DNA of 10,909 nt from Alphaproteobacteria bacterium (GTDB taxonomy: Bacteria; Pseudomonadota; Alphaproteobacteria; Puniceispirillales; Puniceispirillaceae), in the NCBI GenBank assembly GCA_022425565.1, contig JAKMFG010000177.1, positions 1-10,909 on the forward strand, read 5' to 3'. The translations under genes and the position numbers were made by a program. Shown piece by piece: positions 1 through 6,467 of the stretch (its first letter is position 1; every line of letters begins with the position of its first letter). Below the pieces are notes generated by a model that saw only the letters and a list, made by a program, of their open reading frames with translations, did no database searches and was not told the origin of the DNA.

Positions 1-2
1 CC

Positions 3-128
3 GATATGCTTTTCCACACTAGGCTATCCGGCACCCCGATCCGTGAATTTCGGGAAAAAGCAGATGGAAACCGGCAGCTGGACGCCGCCGGAATTTTCTG
101 GTCTGCTGTGGCGGAACTGGCCCGATAA
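3..128 (+). CDS. C-terminal end of an unidentified protein (partial, 5' end outside window)
   Basis: An open frame runs from the window edge to a TAA at 126-128, giving about 41 residues that end in FWSAVAELAR. It stops 6 bases before the stop codon of the convergent aldo/keto reductase gene. That spacing is natural for a real gene end and matches the other convergent pair in this window, which is also 6 bases apart. The residue mix is a believable soluble C-terminus, with alternating charged and aliphatic residues. I do not recognise the family. A second open frame (1-168) covers the same bases but would run 34 bases into the neighbouring gene, so I prefer this one. Too little is visible to assign a function. 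Confidence 0.4.
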   Translation, partial: DMLFHTRLSGTPIREFREKADGNRQLDAAGIFWSAVAELAR

Positions 129-134
129 TGCCTG

Positions 135-1028
135 TTATGGCACCTCGGCGCCGATGGCCGCGGTGTAGATCTCGAACCAGGTCTCGCGGTCGATATGCAA
201 TCCGGCGGCATCGCCAATCCTTGCGATCCGGTCGAGATTGTTCGTTCCCATCACCGGCATGATCCGCGCCGGATGAGCCAGCAGCCATGCCACCGCGAGT
301 GTTGCCACATCGGCATCATGCCGCGCCGCGATGCCGGCGAGCGTATCGTGAAGGTCGCTGTTGCCGGGCGCGAACAGCGCCCCGCCTGCCAGCGGCGACC
401 ATGCCATCGGCGGAATCCGGTGTTGCTGAAGATAGGCGATATCGCCATTGGTGAAGGGCGCGTTTTCCAGCACGCTGATCTCGATCTGGTTGGTCGAGAG
501 TTGCGTGTTCATTGCTGATTGCAGAAGGTCCATGTCCCACGGGCGGAAGTTCGAGACCCCGACCTGACGCACCTTGCCAGAGGCCACCAGACCGTCGAGG
601 ACCGCACCAGTCTCGTCATGGTCCATCATCGGGTCTTGCCGGTGCATCAGCAGCATGTCGATGCGCTCGATCTGCATCAGCCGCAGGCTGTCCTCGACAG
701 ACTGCGTGATGTACGCCGCACTGGTGTCGTAATATTTCACCCGTGCCGCCGCGTGGCGGCCGACCGGTGCAACGATGTTGCATTTGGTGACGATCTCGAC
801 CTTGTCCTTCAGATGCGGCGCCGCCATGAAGGCGTGGCCAAGGATTTCCTCGGCCTCGTATCCGCCATAGATGTCGGCCTGGTCCATCGTGGTGATGCCC
901 TGCTCGAGGCAAGATTCGATCTTTGCCTGCACATGCGCAGGCGAAGTATTGGCGTCATCGCCAAGCCGCCACATGCCATAGACAATGCGCGAGAAGCTCA
1001 GGTCATCGGCAAGGGTGATACGTTCCAT
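135..1028 (-). CDS. Aldo/keto reductase, YdhF-like
   Basis: A 297-residue cytosolic NAD(P)H-dependent oxidoreductase with a TIM-barrel fold, matching the usual length of the bacterial YdhF-type branch. The expected catalytic tetrad is readable: D49 and Y54 in MDQADIYGG, K82 in EIVTKCN and H129 in DMLLMHRQDP. The cofactor-side loops WSPLAGG and VMGTNNLDRI near the C-terminus are also present. Members reduce aldehydes or ketones, and the substrate cannot be read from sequence. The start codon overlaps the stop codon of the upstream monooxygenase gene by one base (TGATG), so the two are translationally coupled, with GGAG about 10 bases upstream as ribosome site. The context suggests it reduces a carbonyl compound released by the monooxygenase, which is an inference. 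No terminator is visible at its 3' end. Confidence 0.9.
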   Translation of the reverse strand: MERITLADDLSFSRIVYGMWRLGDDANTSPAHVQAKIESCLEQGITTMDQADIYGGYEAEEILGHAFMAAPHLKDKVEIVTKCNIVAPVGRHAAARVKYYDTSAAYITQSVEDSLRLMQIERIDMLLMHRQDPMMDHDETGAVLDGLVASGKVRQVGVSNFRPWDMDLLQSAMNTQLSTNQIEISVLENAPFTNGDIAYLQQHRIPPMAWSPLAGGALFAPGNSDLHDTLAGIAARHDADVATLAVAWLLAHPARIMPVMGTNNLDRIARIGDAAGLHIDRETWFEIYTAAIGAEVP

Positions 1029-2185
1029 CAGTGTCTGTCTCCAACGCCAAGCGGTGTGGCCGGGGTGGCCGCCGGCACCCGTCCATATTCATGCGGCAGC
1101 GAGCAGGTCTTCAACTCGGGAAGCACCAGCTTTCCGACATAATCGCATTCTTCAAGATGCGGATAGCCGGAAAAGATAAAGCTGCGCATGCCCATTTTCT
1201 GATAGGCCTCGATTTCTGACAGAATCTGGTCGGCGGAACCGACAAGCGCCGCCCCGCACCCCGAACGGGCGCGCCCGACGCCAGTCCACAGGCATGGCTC
1301 GATAAAGCCTTCCATGTCAGCCAGCTCGCGGTTGCGTGCCTGTTTGGCAACACCAAGTGAGGTGCTGTCGAGAGCACGCTCCCTGATCTCGCGTCCCGCG
1401 TCATCATCGAGTTTCGAGACGAGCTCGGCCGCATATTCGCGCGCCTCGGCCTCGGTCTCGCGCACAACCATATGGACCCGCAGCCCGTAATCCAGCGTCC
1501 TGCCGTGCGCTGCGGCGCGCTCGTTGACCGTCACCATCCGCGCCGCCAGCTCCTCGCGGGTCTCGGGCCACATCAGATAGACGTCGCAATGCTGCGCGCA
1601 CAGCTCGACCGCTGCCGGGGAGTAACCACCAAAATACAGGAGCGGTCCGCCATTCTGCTGATAGGGCCTTGCAGGCTCCGTCGTCAGCCCGCTGAAATTG
1701 TAAATCTCGCCCTCGTAATTGATCTCGTCCTGCGTCCAGGCCTGTTTCAGAATTTCGACCACCTCGCGCGAGCGCTGGTAGCGGTAGGCGCTGTCTTCCT
1801 TCTGGCCCGGGAAATCGGAGCTGATGATATTGATCGTCAGCCGGCCTTCCAGCATATGGTCGAGGGTGGCCACCGTGCGCGCCAGCATGATCGGCTGCAT
1901 CTCGCCGCAGCGCACCGCCGCCAGCAGGTTCATCTTCGAGGTGATCGGCGCACAACCGGCGACAAAGCTCAGCGTGTCCTGCCCGACCTGGTAGGAGGAC
2001 GGGCACAGGATATTGCGAAACCCGTGTGCCTCGGACCGCTTCACAATTTCCGAACAATGGTCCCAGCTCGACCGCAGATCATCATCGGGTACGCCAAGGT
2101 GGCGAAAGTCATCCGAACATAGCGCCGAGAAAAAACTGACCTCGGCGGCATCAAGATCGGGCGATGTAACCGGAACGACGCTCAT
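1028..2185 (-). CDS. LLM-class FMNH2-dependent monooxygenase, SsuD-like
   Basis: A 385-residue luciferase-like flavin monooxygenase, close in length to alkanesulfonate monooxygenase SsuD. Several stretches align by eye with SsuD: GLRVH (R236, H238, equivalent to the SsuD active-site Arg and His), the flexible-loop motif GVGRARSGCGAALVG (303-315 region) and SGYPHLEE (339-346, containing the active-site Tyr). The SsuD Cys54 region reads PSSYQVGQD here, so that cysteine is missing. The phosphate/substrate strand reads INIISSDFPGQ rather than the SsuD INVVTGGDP type. The enzyme would need reduced FMN from a separate reductase, and none lies in this window. Family members desulfonate alkanesulfonates or methanesulfonate, or oxidise sulfones and other small molecules, so the substrate is open. 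AAGGGA lies 6 bases before the ATG. It is the first gene of a leftward operon with the aldo/keto reductase and is divergent from a GntR regulator that may control it. Confidence 0.88.
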   Translation of the reverse strand: MSVVPVTSPDLDAAEVSFFSALCSDDFRHLGVPDDDLRSSWDHCSEIVKRSEAHGFRNILCPSSYQVGQDTLSFVAGCAPITSKMNLLAAVRCGEMQPIMLARTVATLDHMLEGRLTINIISSDFPGQKEDSAYRYQRSREVVEILKQAWTQDEINYEGEIYNFSGLTTEPARPYQQNGGPLLYFGGYSPAAVELCAQHCDVYLMWPETREELAARMVTVNERAAAHGRTLDYGLRVHMVVRETEAEAREYAAELVSKLDDDAGREIRERALDSTSLGVAKQARNRELADMEGFIEPCLWTGVGRARSGCGAALVGSADQILSEIEAYQKMGMRSFIFSGYPHLEECDYVGKLVLPELKTCSLPHEYGRVPAATPATPLGVGDRH

Positions 2186-2280
2186 TGAAATCCCTTTGCC
2201 TGTTTGCGGTGATGCCGGCCATCGCTGCGGCGGACATTTTTAACAGGCCGTAACTCAAGCAGCTATCGCACCATTAATCA
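2186..2280. promoter_or_regulatory. Divergent control region, monooxygenase / gntR
   Basis: About 95 bases separate the start codons of the leftward monooxygenase operon and the rightward GntR-type regulator gene. The right half is clearly richer in A and T than the flanking genes and must hold both promoters. I could not assign -35/-10 pairs with confidence on either strand. The inverted repeat at its right end (2269-2286) is listed separately. Confidence 0.55.
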
Positions 2281-2286
2281 ATGGTG
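2269..2286. promoter_or_regulatory. Inverted repeat, candidate operator of the GntR regulator
   Basis: A perfect 7-base inverted repeat: CACCATT (2269-2275), spacer AATC, AATGGTG (2280-2286). The AT-rich centre and 18-base span fit the size of operators bound by GntR-family dimers. It lies in the divergent region next to the regulator's own gene and overlaps its first possible ATG at 2281. Binding there could repress the regulator and, across the short intergenic region, the monooxygenase operon. The repeat is seen directly; the operator role is inferred. Confidence 0.5.
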
Positions 2287-3033
2287 TATCAATTTATCAT
2301 GGAATCGAAGGATACATCCTCGCCGGAAGACATCCCGGCGACCGGCGCGCTGCCAGTATATCTGCGAATCGCCGAGCTGGTCTCGCGGCAGATCGATGCC
2401 GGTATTCTTGCCGACGGACACCGCCTGCCACCGGAACGGGAGATGGCCGACGCCCATGGCGTATCGGTCGGCACCCTTCGCAAGGCGCTGGCACGGCTGA
2501 CCGAGATGGGCTGCCTCGAACGGCGCCAGGGGTCAGGCAACTACATCAGGCAGACGGACCGTTCGGCCGCCATCTACACCATGTTCAGGCTGGAGCGCCC
2601 GGAAGGTGGCGGTCTCCCGACGGCAAGGCTTCTTTCCGTGAGGACACTGAAACCGGCCGTCGAAATACGCCCTTTTGCCCCGGCAGGCCGGGCGCACAGG
2701 TTCCGCCGGCTGCGCTTTCTCGACAATATGCCAATGGCGCTGGAGGAGATCTGGCTGGATGCGTCAGTCGCACCGGAGTTGCCAAAGGAGCGGATCTCCG
2801 ATTCCCTTTATAAATTCTACAACGAGGAACTCGGCCTTTGGATCACCCGTACCGAGGACCGTGTTTCGGTGGCACCGGTGCCGGCATGGACCATTGGTGA
2901 ATTTCCGTTGCCATCCGGCGCGCCCGCCGGATATGTCGAGAGGAACGGCTGGTCGCAGGACGGCGCATGGGCGGAATTTTCCCGCACATGGTACGACCCG
3001 GCGGCGGCCCGTTTCGTGGCACGGCAGAGATAG
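2281..3033 (+). CDS. GntR-family transcriptional regulator, HutC/UTRA type
   Basis: A 250-residue protein with an N-terminal GntR winged helix-turn-helix at about residues 23-90: PVYLRIAELVSRQI, RLPPEREMADAHGVSVGTLRKAL, then the wing LERRQGSGNYI. A C-terminal UTRA-type ligand domain follows at about 95-245, with FRRLRFLDNMPMALEEIWLD and the typical end SRTWYDPAAARFVA. This is the HutC/FarR branch, dimeric repressors that release DNA on binding a small metabolite. Neither ATG 2281 nor the in-frame ATG 2299 has a Shine-Dalgarno sequence. The first lies inside the candidate operator, so 2299 may be the true start, costing six residues outside the domain. The dehydrogenase gene follows after 25 bases, probably in the same transcript. 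The effector is unknown but is likely a substrate or intermediate of the adjacent oxidoreductases. Confidence 0.9.
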   Translation: MVYQFIMESKDTSSPEDIPATGALPVYLRIAELVSRQIDAGILADGHRLPPEREMADAHGVSVGTLRKALARLTEMGCLERRQGSGNYIRQTDRSAAIYTMFRLERPEGGGLPTARLLSVRTLKPAVEIRPFAPAGRAHRFRRLRFLDNMPMALEEIWLDASVAPELPKERISDSLYKFYNEELGLWITRTEDRVSVAPVPAWTIGEFPLPSGAPAGYVERNGWSQDGAWAEFSRTWYDPAAARFVARQR

Positions 3034-3058
3034 CGGGACAGATAGGAAGTACAGTCAG

Positions 3059-4144
3059 ATGACCATAACTTACGGCATTGTCGGCTGCGGCATGATGGGG
3101 CGCGAGCATATCCGCAACATCGCATTGATGGATGACGCGACGGTCGGCGCGATCCTCGAGCCCGATCCCGAGATGGGCGCCGCCGCGCTGGCCCTGGCAC
3201 CGGGCGCGGTGATTGTCGACAGTCTCGATGCGCTGCTGGCACACCGGCCGCTCGACTGCCTGCTGATCGCCAGCCCGAACCATTGCCACGCCGGCCAGCT
3301 GGCAGAGATCGCTGCGAAGGCAAGCCTGCCGATCCTTGTCGAAAAGCCATTGTTCGCCGATCCGGCCGACCTCGCCGCGATTGAATCGTTCCGCAAGGAC
3401 TATGGCGCGCCGGTCTGGGTGGCGATGGAATATCGCTATATGCCGCCGATGCAGAAATTCCTCGAGATGGCTGATGATGTCACCGGCGGCATCCGCATGC
3501 TCAGCATTGTCGAGCACCGCTATCCATTCCTCAGGAAAGTCGGCAACTGGAACCGTTTCAACGCCAATTCTGGCGGCACCTTTGTCGAGAAATGCTGTCA
3601 TTTCTTCGACCTTATGCGGCTGATCCTGAAATCCGACCCGGTGCGGGTGATGGCCAGCGCCGGACAGGAAGTGAACCATCTCGACGAGGTATATGACGGC
3701 AGGACCGCCGACATCTGGGACAGCGGCTATGTCATCGTCGATTTCGCCAGCGGCGCACGCGGCATGCTGGAACTGTCCATGTTCGCCGAGGGATCGGAAT
3801 ATCAGGAGATGGTCCATGCTGTGGGCGCACAGGGCAAACTCGAGGTGAAAATCCCCGGGCCGGCACGGTTCTGGTCCGGCCCCGAAGAGGCGCGGCCCGT
3901 TCCTCTGCTGATCGAGAGCCGGCGTCATCCCTGCAACCCGGTTGTGCATCAGGTGCCAGTCGACGCCGCGATCCTCGATGCTGGCGACCATAACGGCTCG
4001 ACCTTCTACCAGCATCAGCGGTTCCTTGATGTGGTGCGCGGCAACGGCAGCGTCGAAGTCGGCCTTGAAGACGGCATCTGGGCGGTGCGCATGGGCCAGG
4101 CGGCACAGCAATCCGCCGCCACCGGCAAGGCTGTCATCTTTTAG
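3059..4144 (+). CDS. Gfo/Idh/MocA-family NAD(P)-dependent dehydrogenase
   Basis: A 361-residue protein of usual family length. It has an N-terminal Rossmann domain with GIVGCGMMG at 6-14 and the acidic residue of EPD after strand 2, then the family signature EKP at 95-97 in LVEKPLFA, whose lysine is catalytic. A C-terminal alpha/beta domain carries GGTFVEKCCHFFDLM. The conserved His is present there, but a Lys stands where many members have Asp in the GG...D...H pattern. Members oxidise or reduce sugars, inositols, sugar acids and related polyols; the substrate is not readable. I chose ATG 3059 because AGGAAG (3044-3049) sits 9 bases upstream and the Rossmann motif begins right after it. The same frame stays open further upstream, but those residues do not fit the family. 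Likely co-transcribed with the upstream regulator. Confidence 0.93.
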   Translation: MTITYGIVGCGMMGREHIRNIALMDDATVGAILEPDPEMGAAALALAPGAVIVDSLDALLAHRPLDCLLIASPNHCHAGQLAEIAAKASLPILVEKPLFADPADLAAIESFRKDYGAPVWVAMEYRYMPPMQKFLEMADDVTGGIRMLSIVEHRYPFLRKVGNWNRFNANSGGTFVEKCCHFFDLMRLILKSDPVRVMASAGQEVNHLDEVYDGRTADIWDSGYVIVDFASGARGMLELSMFAEGSEYQEMVHAVGAQGKLEVKIPGPARFWSGPEEARPVPLLIESRRHPCNPVVHQVPVDAAILDAGDHNGSTFYQHQRFLDVVRGNGSVEVGLEDGIWAVRMGQAAQQSAATGKAVIF

Positions 4145-4242
4145 CCACGTCTCGCAAACAGAGCAGGCTGGACCCGGGGCTTGCATCACGATACGCCCGG
4201 GTTGATGCTGTCCAACATAATGACCCGCCACCGGAGACCAAC
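4145..4242. repeat. Intergenic region with two overlapping inverted repeats
   Basis: Between the dehydrogenase and the thioredoxin-like gene lie two mutually exclusive hairpins. The first pairs ACCCGGG (4172-4178) with CCCGGGT (4196-4202). The second pairs GCATCA (4183-4188) with TGATGC (4203-4208), and can be enclosed by GGAC (4170-4173) with GTCC (4210-4213). No run of T follows, so this does not look like a simple intrinsic terminator. It may be a small palindromic repeat element or an alternative-structure RNA switch. Confidence 0.45.
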
Positions 4243-4788
4243 ATGCCGCCAAACACCCCCTTGTGCGATTTCGGCTGGAAAGCGCCCGCCTTCACCCTCA
4301 GCGACCCGATCGGCCTGTCCTGCAGCCTCGACGGGCTGATGGGCGAGAAAGGCCTTCTCGTTGCTTTCATCTGCAACCACTGCCCCTATGTGGTGGCGGT
4401 GATCGACAGGCTGGTCGCCGACGCGGCGGTGCTGAAGGAAGAGGGCGTCAACACGGTCGGCATCATGGCCAATGATTACGCCACCTACACCGATGACAGC
4501 CCCGACAAGATGATGCAGTTCGCCGCCAGACACGGCTTCGGCTTTCCCTATCTGGTCGACGAGACCCAGGAGGTGGCGCGCGTCTGGGGTGCAGTCTGCA
4601 CACCTGATTTCTTCGGGCTGAACGCCGCCGGCGAGCTGCAATATCGCGGCCGCATCGATGATGCGAAAATGGGCGATGCCGAGGACCGCACACCGGAACT
4701 GCTGAACGCCATGCGTCAGATCGCGGCCACCGGCAAAGGCCCGGCCGAACAATTCCCGTCGATGGGATGTTCGGTGAAGTGGCGCTAA
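4243..4788 (+). CDS. Thioredoxin-fold redoxin (AhpC/TSA type) with CNHCPY active site
   Basis: A 181-residue cytosolic protein; no signal peptide is visible. The N-terminal pattern GWKAPAFTLSDP is the usual opening of AhpC/TSA and TlpA-like redoxins. The redox centre is C44-N-H-C47-P in FICNHCPYV, the characteristic motif of a widespread thioredoxin-family group. That group also has the C-terminal PSMGCSVKW seen here, with a third cysteine. It probably acts as a thiol peroxidase or disulfide reductase, but its physiological partner is not known. GGAG (4233-4236) lies 6 bases before the ATG. The gene is convergent with the GST-like gene, their stop codons only 6 bases apart. It may be transcribed with the dehydrogenase or independently, given the structured 98-base gap. 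Confidence 0.87.
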   Translation: MPPNTPLCDFGWKAPAFTLSDPIGLSCSLDGLMGEKGLLVAFICNHCPYVVAVIDRLVADAAVLKEEGVNTVGIMANDYATYTDDSPDKMMQFAARHGFGFPYLVDETQEVARVWGAVCTPDFFGLNAAGELQYRGRIDDAKMGDAEDRTPELLNAMRQIAATGKGPAEQFPSMGCSVKWR

Positions 4789-4794
4789 GCGTTC

Positions 4795-5583
4795 TTAGAG
4801 GAACTCCGGAAACATCTTCCTGGTAAAGGTCTCGCGGCCGATGGCGGAAATTCGCCCGACCTCTGCCGCGTCCAGCCACGGGGCCGTCGCCGCATCCCAT
4901 GACGGGCGGGCCGCCACCCGTTCAACCCAGCCGCTGACGCGCGGGAAGCGCGATTGCCAGATGGCCTGCATGCCAAGGCAGTGGATGCGGAAGACATAGG
5001 CCGTCAGCATCGCATCGGCGAGGCTGTAGTCCGGCCCCAGCAACCAGTCATGCCCGGCAAGTGCCTCTTCCATCTCGGCGCACATGCGCTGCAGCCTCCT
5101 GAAGGCCACCGGAACAAAGATGGACTCCGCGCCATGCTCCATCAGGTCGAGGGTCTTGCGCACCCTGATCTTGTCCGGCATCGCATCCCATCGCGCGGCA
5201 AGTTCCTCTGGCGATTTCGCCAGCAGCATGCGGCGCTGGAAGCTGGAAAAGGTCAGCGTGTTGACGCTGTCGTGATATTCGGCCGTGTTCACGCCCCAGA
5301 CCCGCATGCGCGCCTGCGCCAGCGCACCTGGCGGCACCAACTTCGTCGCATCACCCAGCCCGTCCAGATATTCGCAGATCACGGTGGATTCCCGAATCAG
5401 CACACCGTCATGGTCGAGTACCGGTACCACAGCACGCGGATTGATCTTCAGATAGTCGGCCTGCAGATGCTCGCCCTTGGGAAGATCGATATGGCGGCCT
5501 TCCCAGGCCAGCCCCTTTTCGGCAAGGACAATGCGAACCTTGACCGAACAGACCGAATTGGCACCGTGATAGAGAGTGAGCAT
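4795..5583 (-). CDS. Glutathione S-transferase-like protein
   Basis: A 262-residue protein. The N-terminal thioredoxin-like GST domain is clear: LTLYHGANSVCSVKVRIVLAEK, then NPRAVVPVL with the cis-proline (P54) and the glutathione-binding ES pair at 65-66 (RESTVICEYLD). The all-helical C-terminal domain includes DYSLADAMLTAYVFRI, matching the GST capping motif. Candidate catalytic residues are S10, C12 and S13. The C-terminal half is somewhat longer than in a typical 200-220-residue GST, with an insertion-like helical stretch around 110-160. Such proteins conjugate, reduce or cleave substrates with glutathione. It is the last gene of the operon, 6 bases after the stop of the DUF1989 gene, so the two are very likely co-translated. 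The substrate is unknown; the context suggests a thiol-dependent step or detoxification in the pathway of the two upstream enzymes. Confidence 0.88.
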   Translation of the reverse strand: MLTLYHGANSVCSVKVRIVLAEKGLAWEGRHIDLPKGEHLQADYLKINPRAVVPVLDHDGVLIRESTVICEYLDGLGDATKLVPPGALAQARMRVWGVNTAEYHDSVNTLTFSSFQRRMLLAKSPEELAARWDAMPDKIRVRKTLDLMEHGAESIFVPVAFRRLQRMCAEMEEALAGHDWLLGPDYSLADAMLTAYVFRIHCLGMQAIWQSRFPRVSGWVERVAARPSWDAATAPWLDAAEVGRISAIGRETFTRKMFPEFL

Positions 5584-5589
5584 GGCCGC

Positions 5590-6447
5590 CTAGCGCCCGT
5601 GGCTTCGGTCATAGCCGCTTGGCGGCGGCGACTGCCAGCCATCCAGCGCCCCGTCTGCCGGCGCAAAGATTTCAACCAGAAGCGGATAGCAGGCTGCAGC
5701 GTCACTGGAATGGCTCGATGAGCAGTCCCCACCCGGGCATGCCGACAGCGCTCCAAGCAGATCAATCTCGGCAAAGAATTCGATATGGTCGCCGGGGCGC
5801 ACCGGGCTGGCCTTCATGAAATACTGGCCGGTGTCACGGGTGAAGCCTGTGCACATGAAGACGTTGAGCACGTCATGCACCTGCATTTCGACTTCCTTGA
5901 GCGGGCGGCCGGTCTCGTCGGCAAGGGCCCGTGACAGGTTCGAATGGCAGCAATGATGGTAATCGTCGCCCGCCAGAAGATGGTGCGTGTAGGGATCGCA
6001 GCGGGTGCCGATCACATCATGGATCGAGCCACCAAATTCATCCATGCCATACCAACCCAGCGAGTCCTCGATGATTGTCGCCATCGGCCGCAGATAGGGC
6101 AGATTCGACCACATGCGCTCACCGGTGGTGATGTGCGTGCCATGGATGGCGCGGGTCTTTCCCGAATAGAAGCGCTCATCGAGATTGTGCGCATTCCACA
6201 GGTTGAGATCACCAACTTGCGGGCCCTCGACCGAACTGATCCGGAAAAAGCCACCCGCAGGCACATGGAAACATCCGCCCTCCCGCGGCTGAACCAGCAC
6301 CTCGCCAGTCTTGCACGCACCGGCGCGTGCCGACCGGTAGAGGCCGAGATCCGGCGGTGCCAGCGTGCCGTTCGGATAGACGATGACCGGCTCGACAGCG
6401 CGGCGTGCGGCAGCGTCGCTGGGGGCTACGGAAAGTTCGGATGTCAT
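5590..6447 (-). CDS. DUF1989 protein (urea carboxylase-associated family)
   Basis: A 285-residue protein of the DUF1989 family. Diagnostic stretches are VPAGGFFRI, EGPQVGDLNLWN, HDVIGTRCDPYT, YHHCCHSNL (163-171), LNVFMCTGF and the C-terminal EFFAEIDLLGALSACPGGDCS. Clustered Cys and His residues (C150, H164, H165, C166, C167, H168, C237, C242) could form a metal or catalytic site. In guanidine degraders, two DUF1989 proteins form carboxyguanidine deiminase, working after an ATP-dependent guanidine/urea carboxylase. Here there is one copy, no carboxylase gene and a ureohydrolase directly upstream, so the role must differ or be completed elsewhere. An amidine- or guanidino-directed hydrolase is my inference. 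The start has only a weak AAGAGA ribosome site, 20 bases after the ureohydrolase stop codon. Confidence 0.88.
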   Translation of the reverse strand: MTSELSVAPSDAAARRAVEPVIVYPNGTLAPPDLGLYRSARAGACKTGEVLVQPREGGCFHVPAGGFFRISSVEGPQVGDLNLWNAHNLDERFYSGKTRAIHGTHITTGERMWSNLPYLRPMATIIEDSLGWYGMDEFGGSIHDVIGTRCDPYTHHLLAGDDYHHCCHSNLSRALADETGRPLKEVEMQVHDVLNVFMCTGFTRDTGQYFMKASPVRPGDHIEFFAEIDLLGALSACPGGDCSSSHSSDAAACYPLLVEIFAPADGALDGWQSPPPSGYDRSHGR

Positions 6448-6467
6448 GTTGTCAGTCTCTTTTTCGT

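Noticed and set aside
36..60. CCCGA/TCGGG hairpin followed by AAAAAG
   Set aside because: It lies inside the probable coding end at the left edge, and the homopolymer is on the wrong side for a leftward terminator.
127..140. TGCC/GGCA hairpin as terminator of the aldo/keto reductase gene
   Set aside because: The stem is only four bases, there is no T tract, and it overlaps the stop codon.
1..168. Alternative rightward open frame at the left edge ending at TAG 166-168
   Set aside because: It would run 34 bases into the convergent aldo/keto reductase gene and has no familiar sequence. The frame ending at 128 fits the gene spacing better.
2843..4252. Leftward 469-residue open frame opposite the dehydrogenase gene
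   Set aside because: It is the antisense of a clear Gfo/Idh/MocA gene in GC-rich DNA. Its residues are rich in His, Arg and Gly without any domain pattern.
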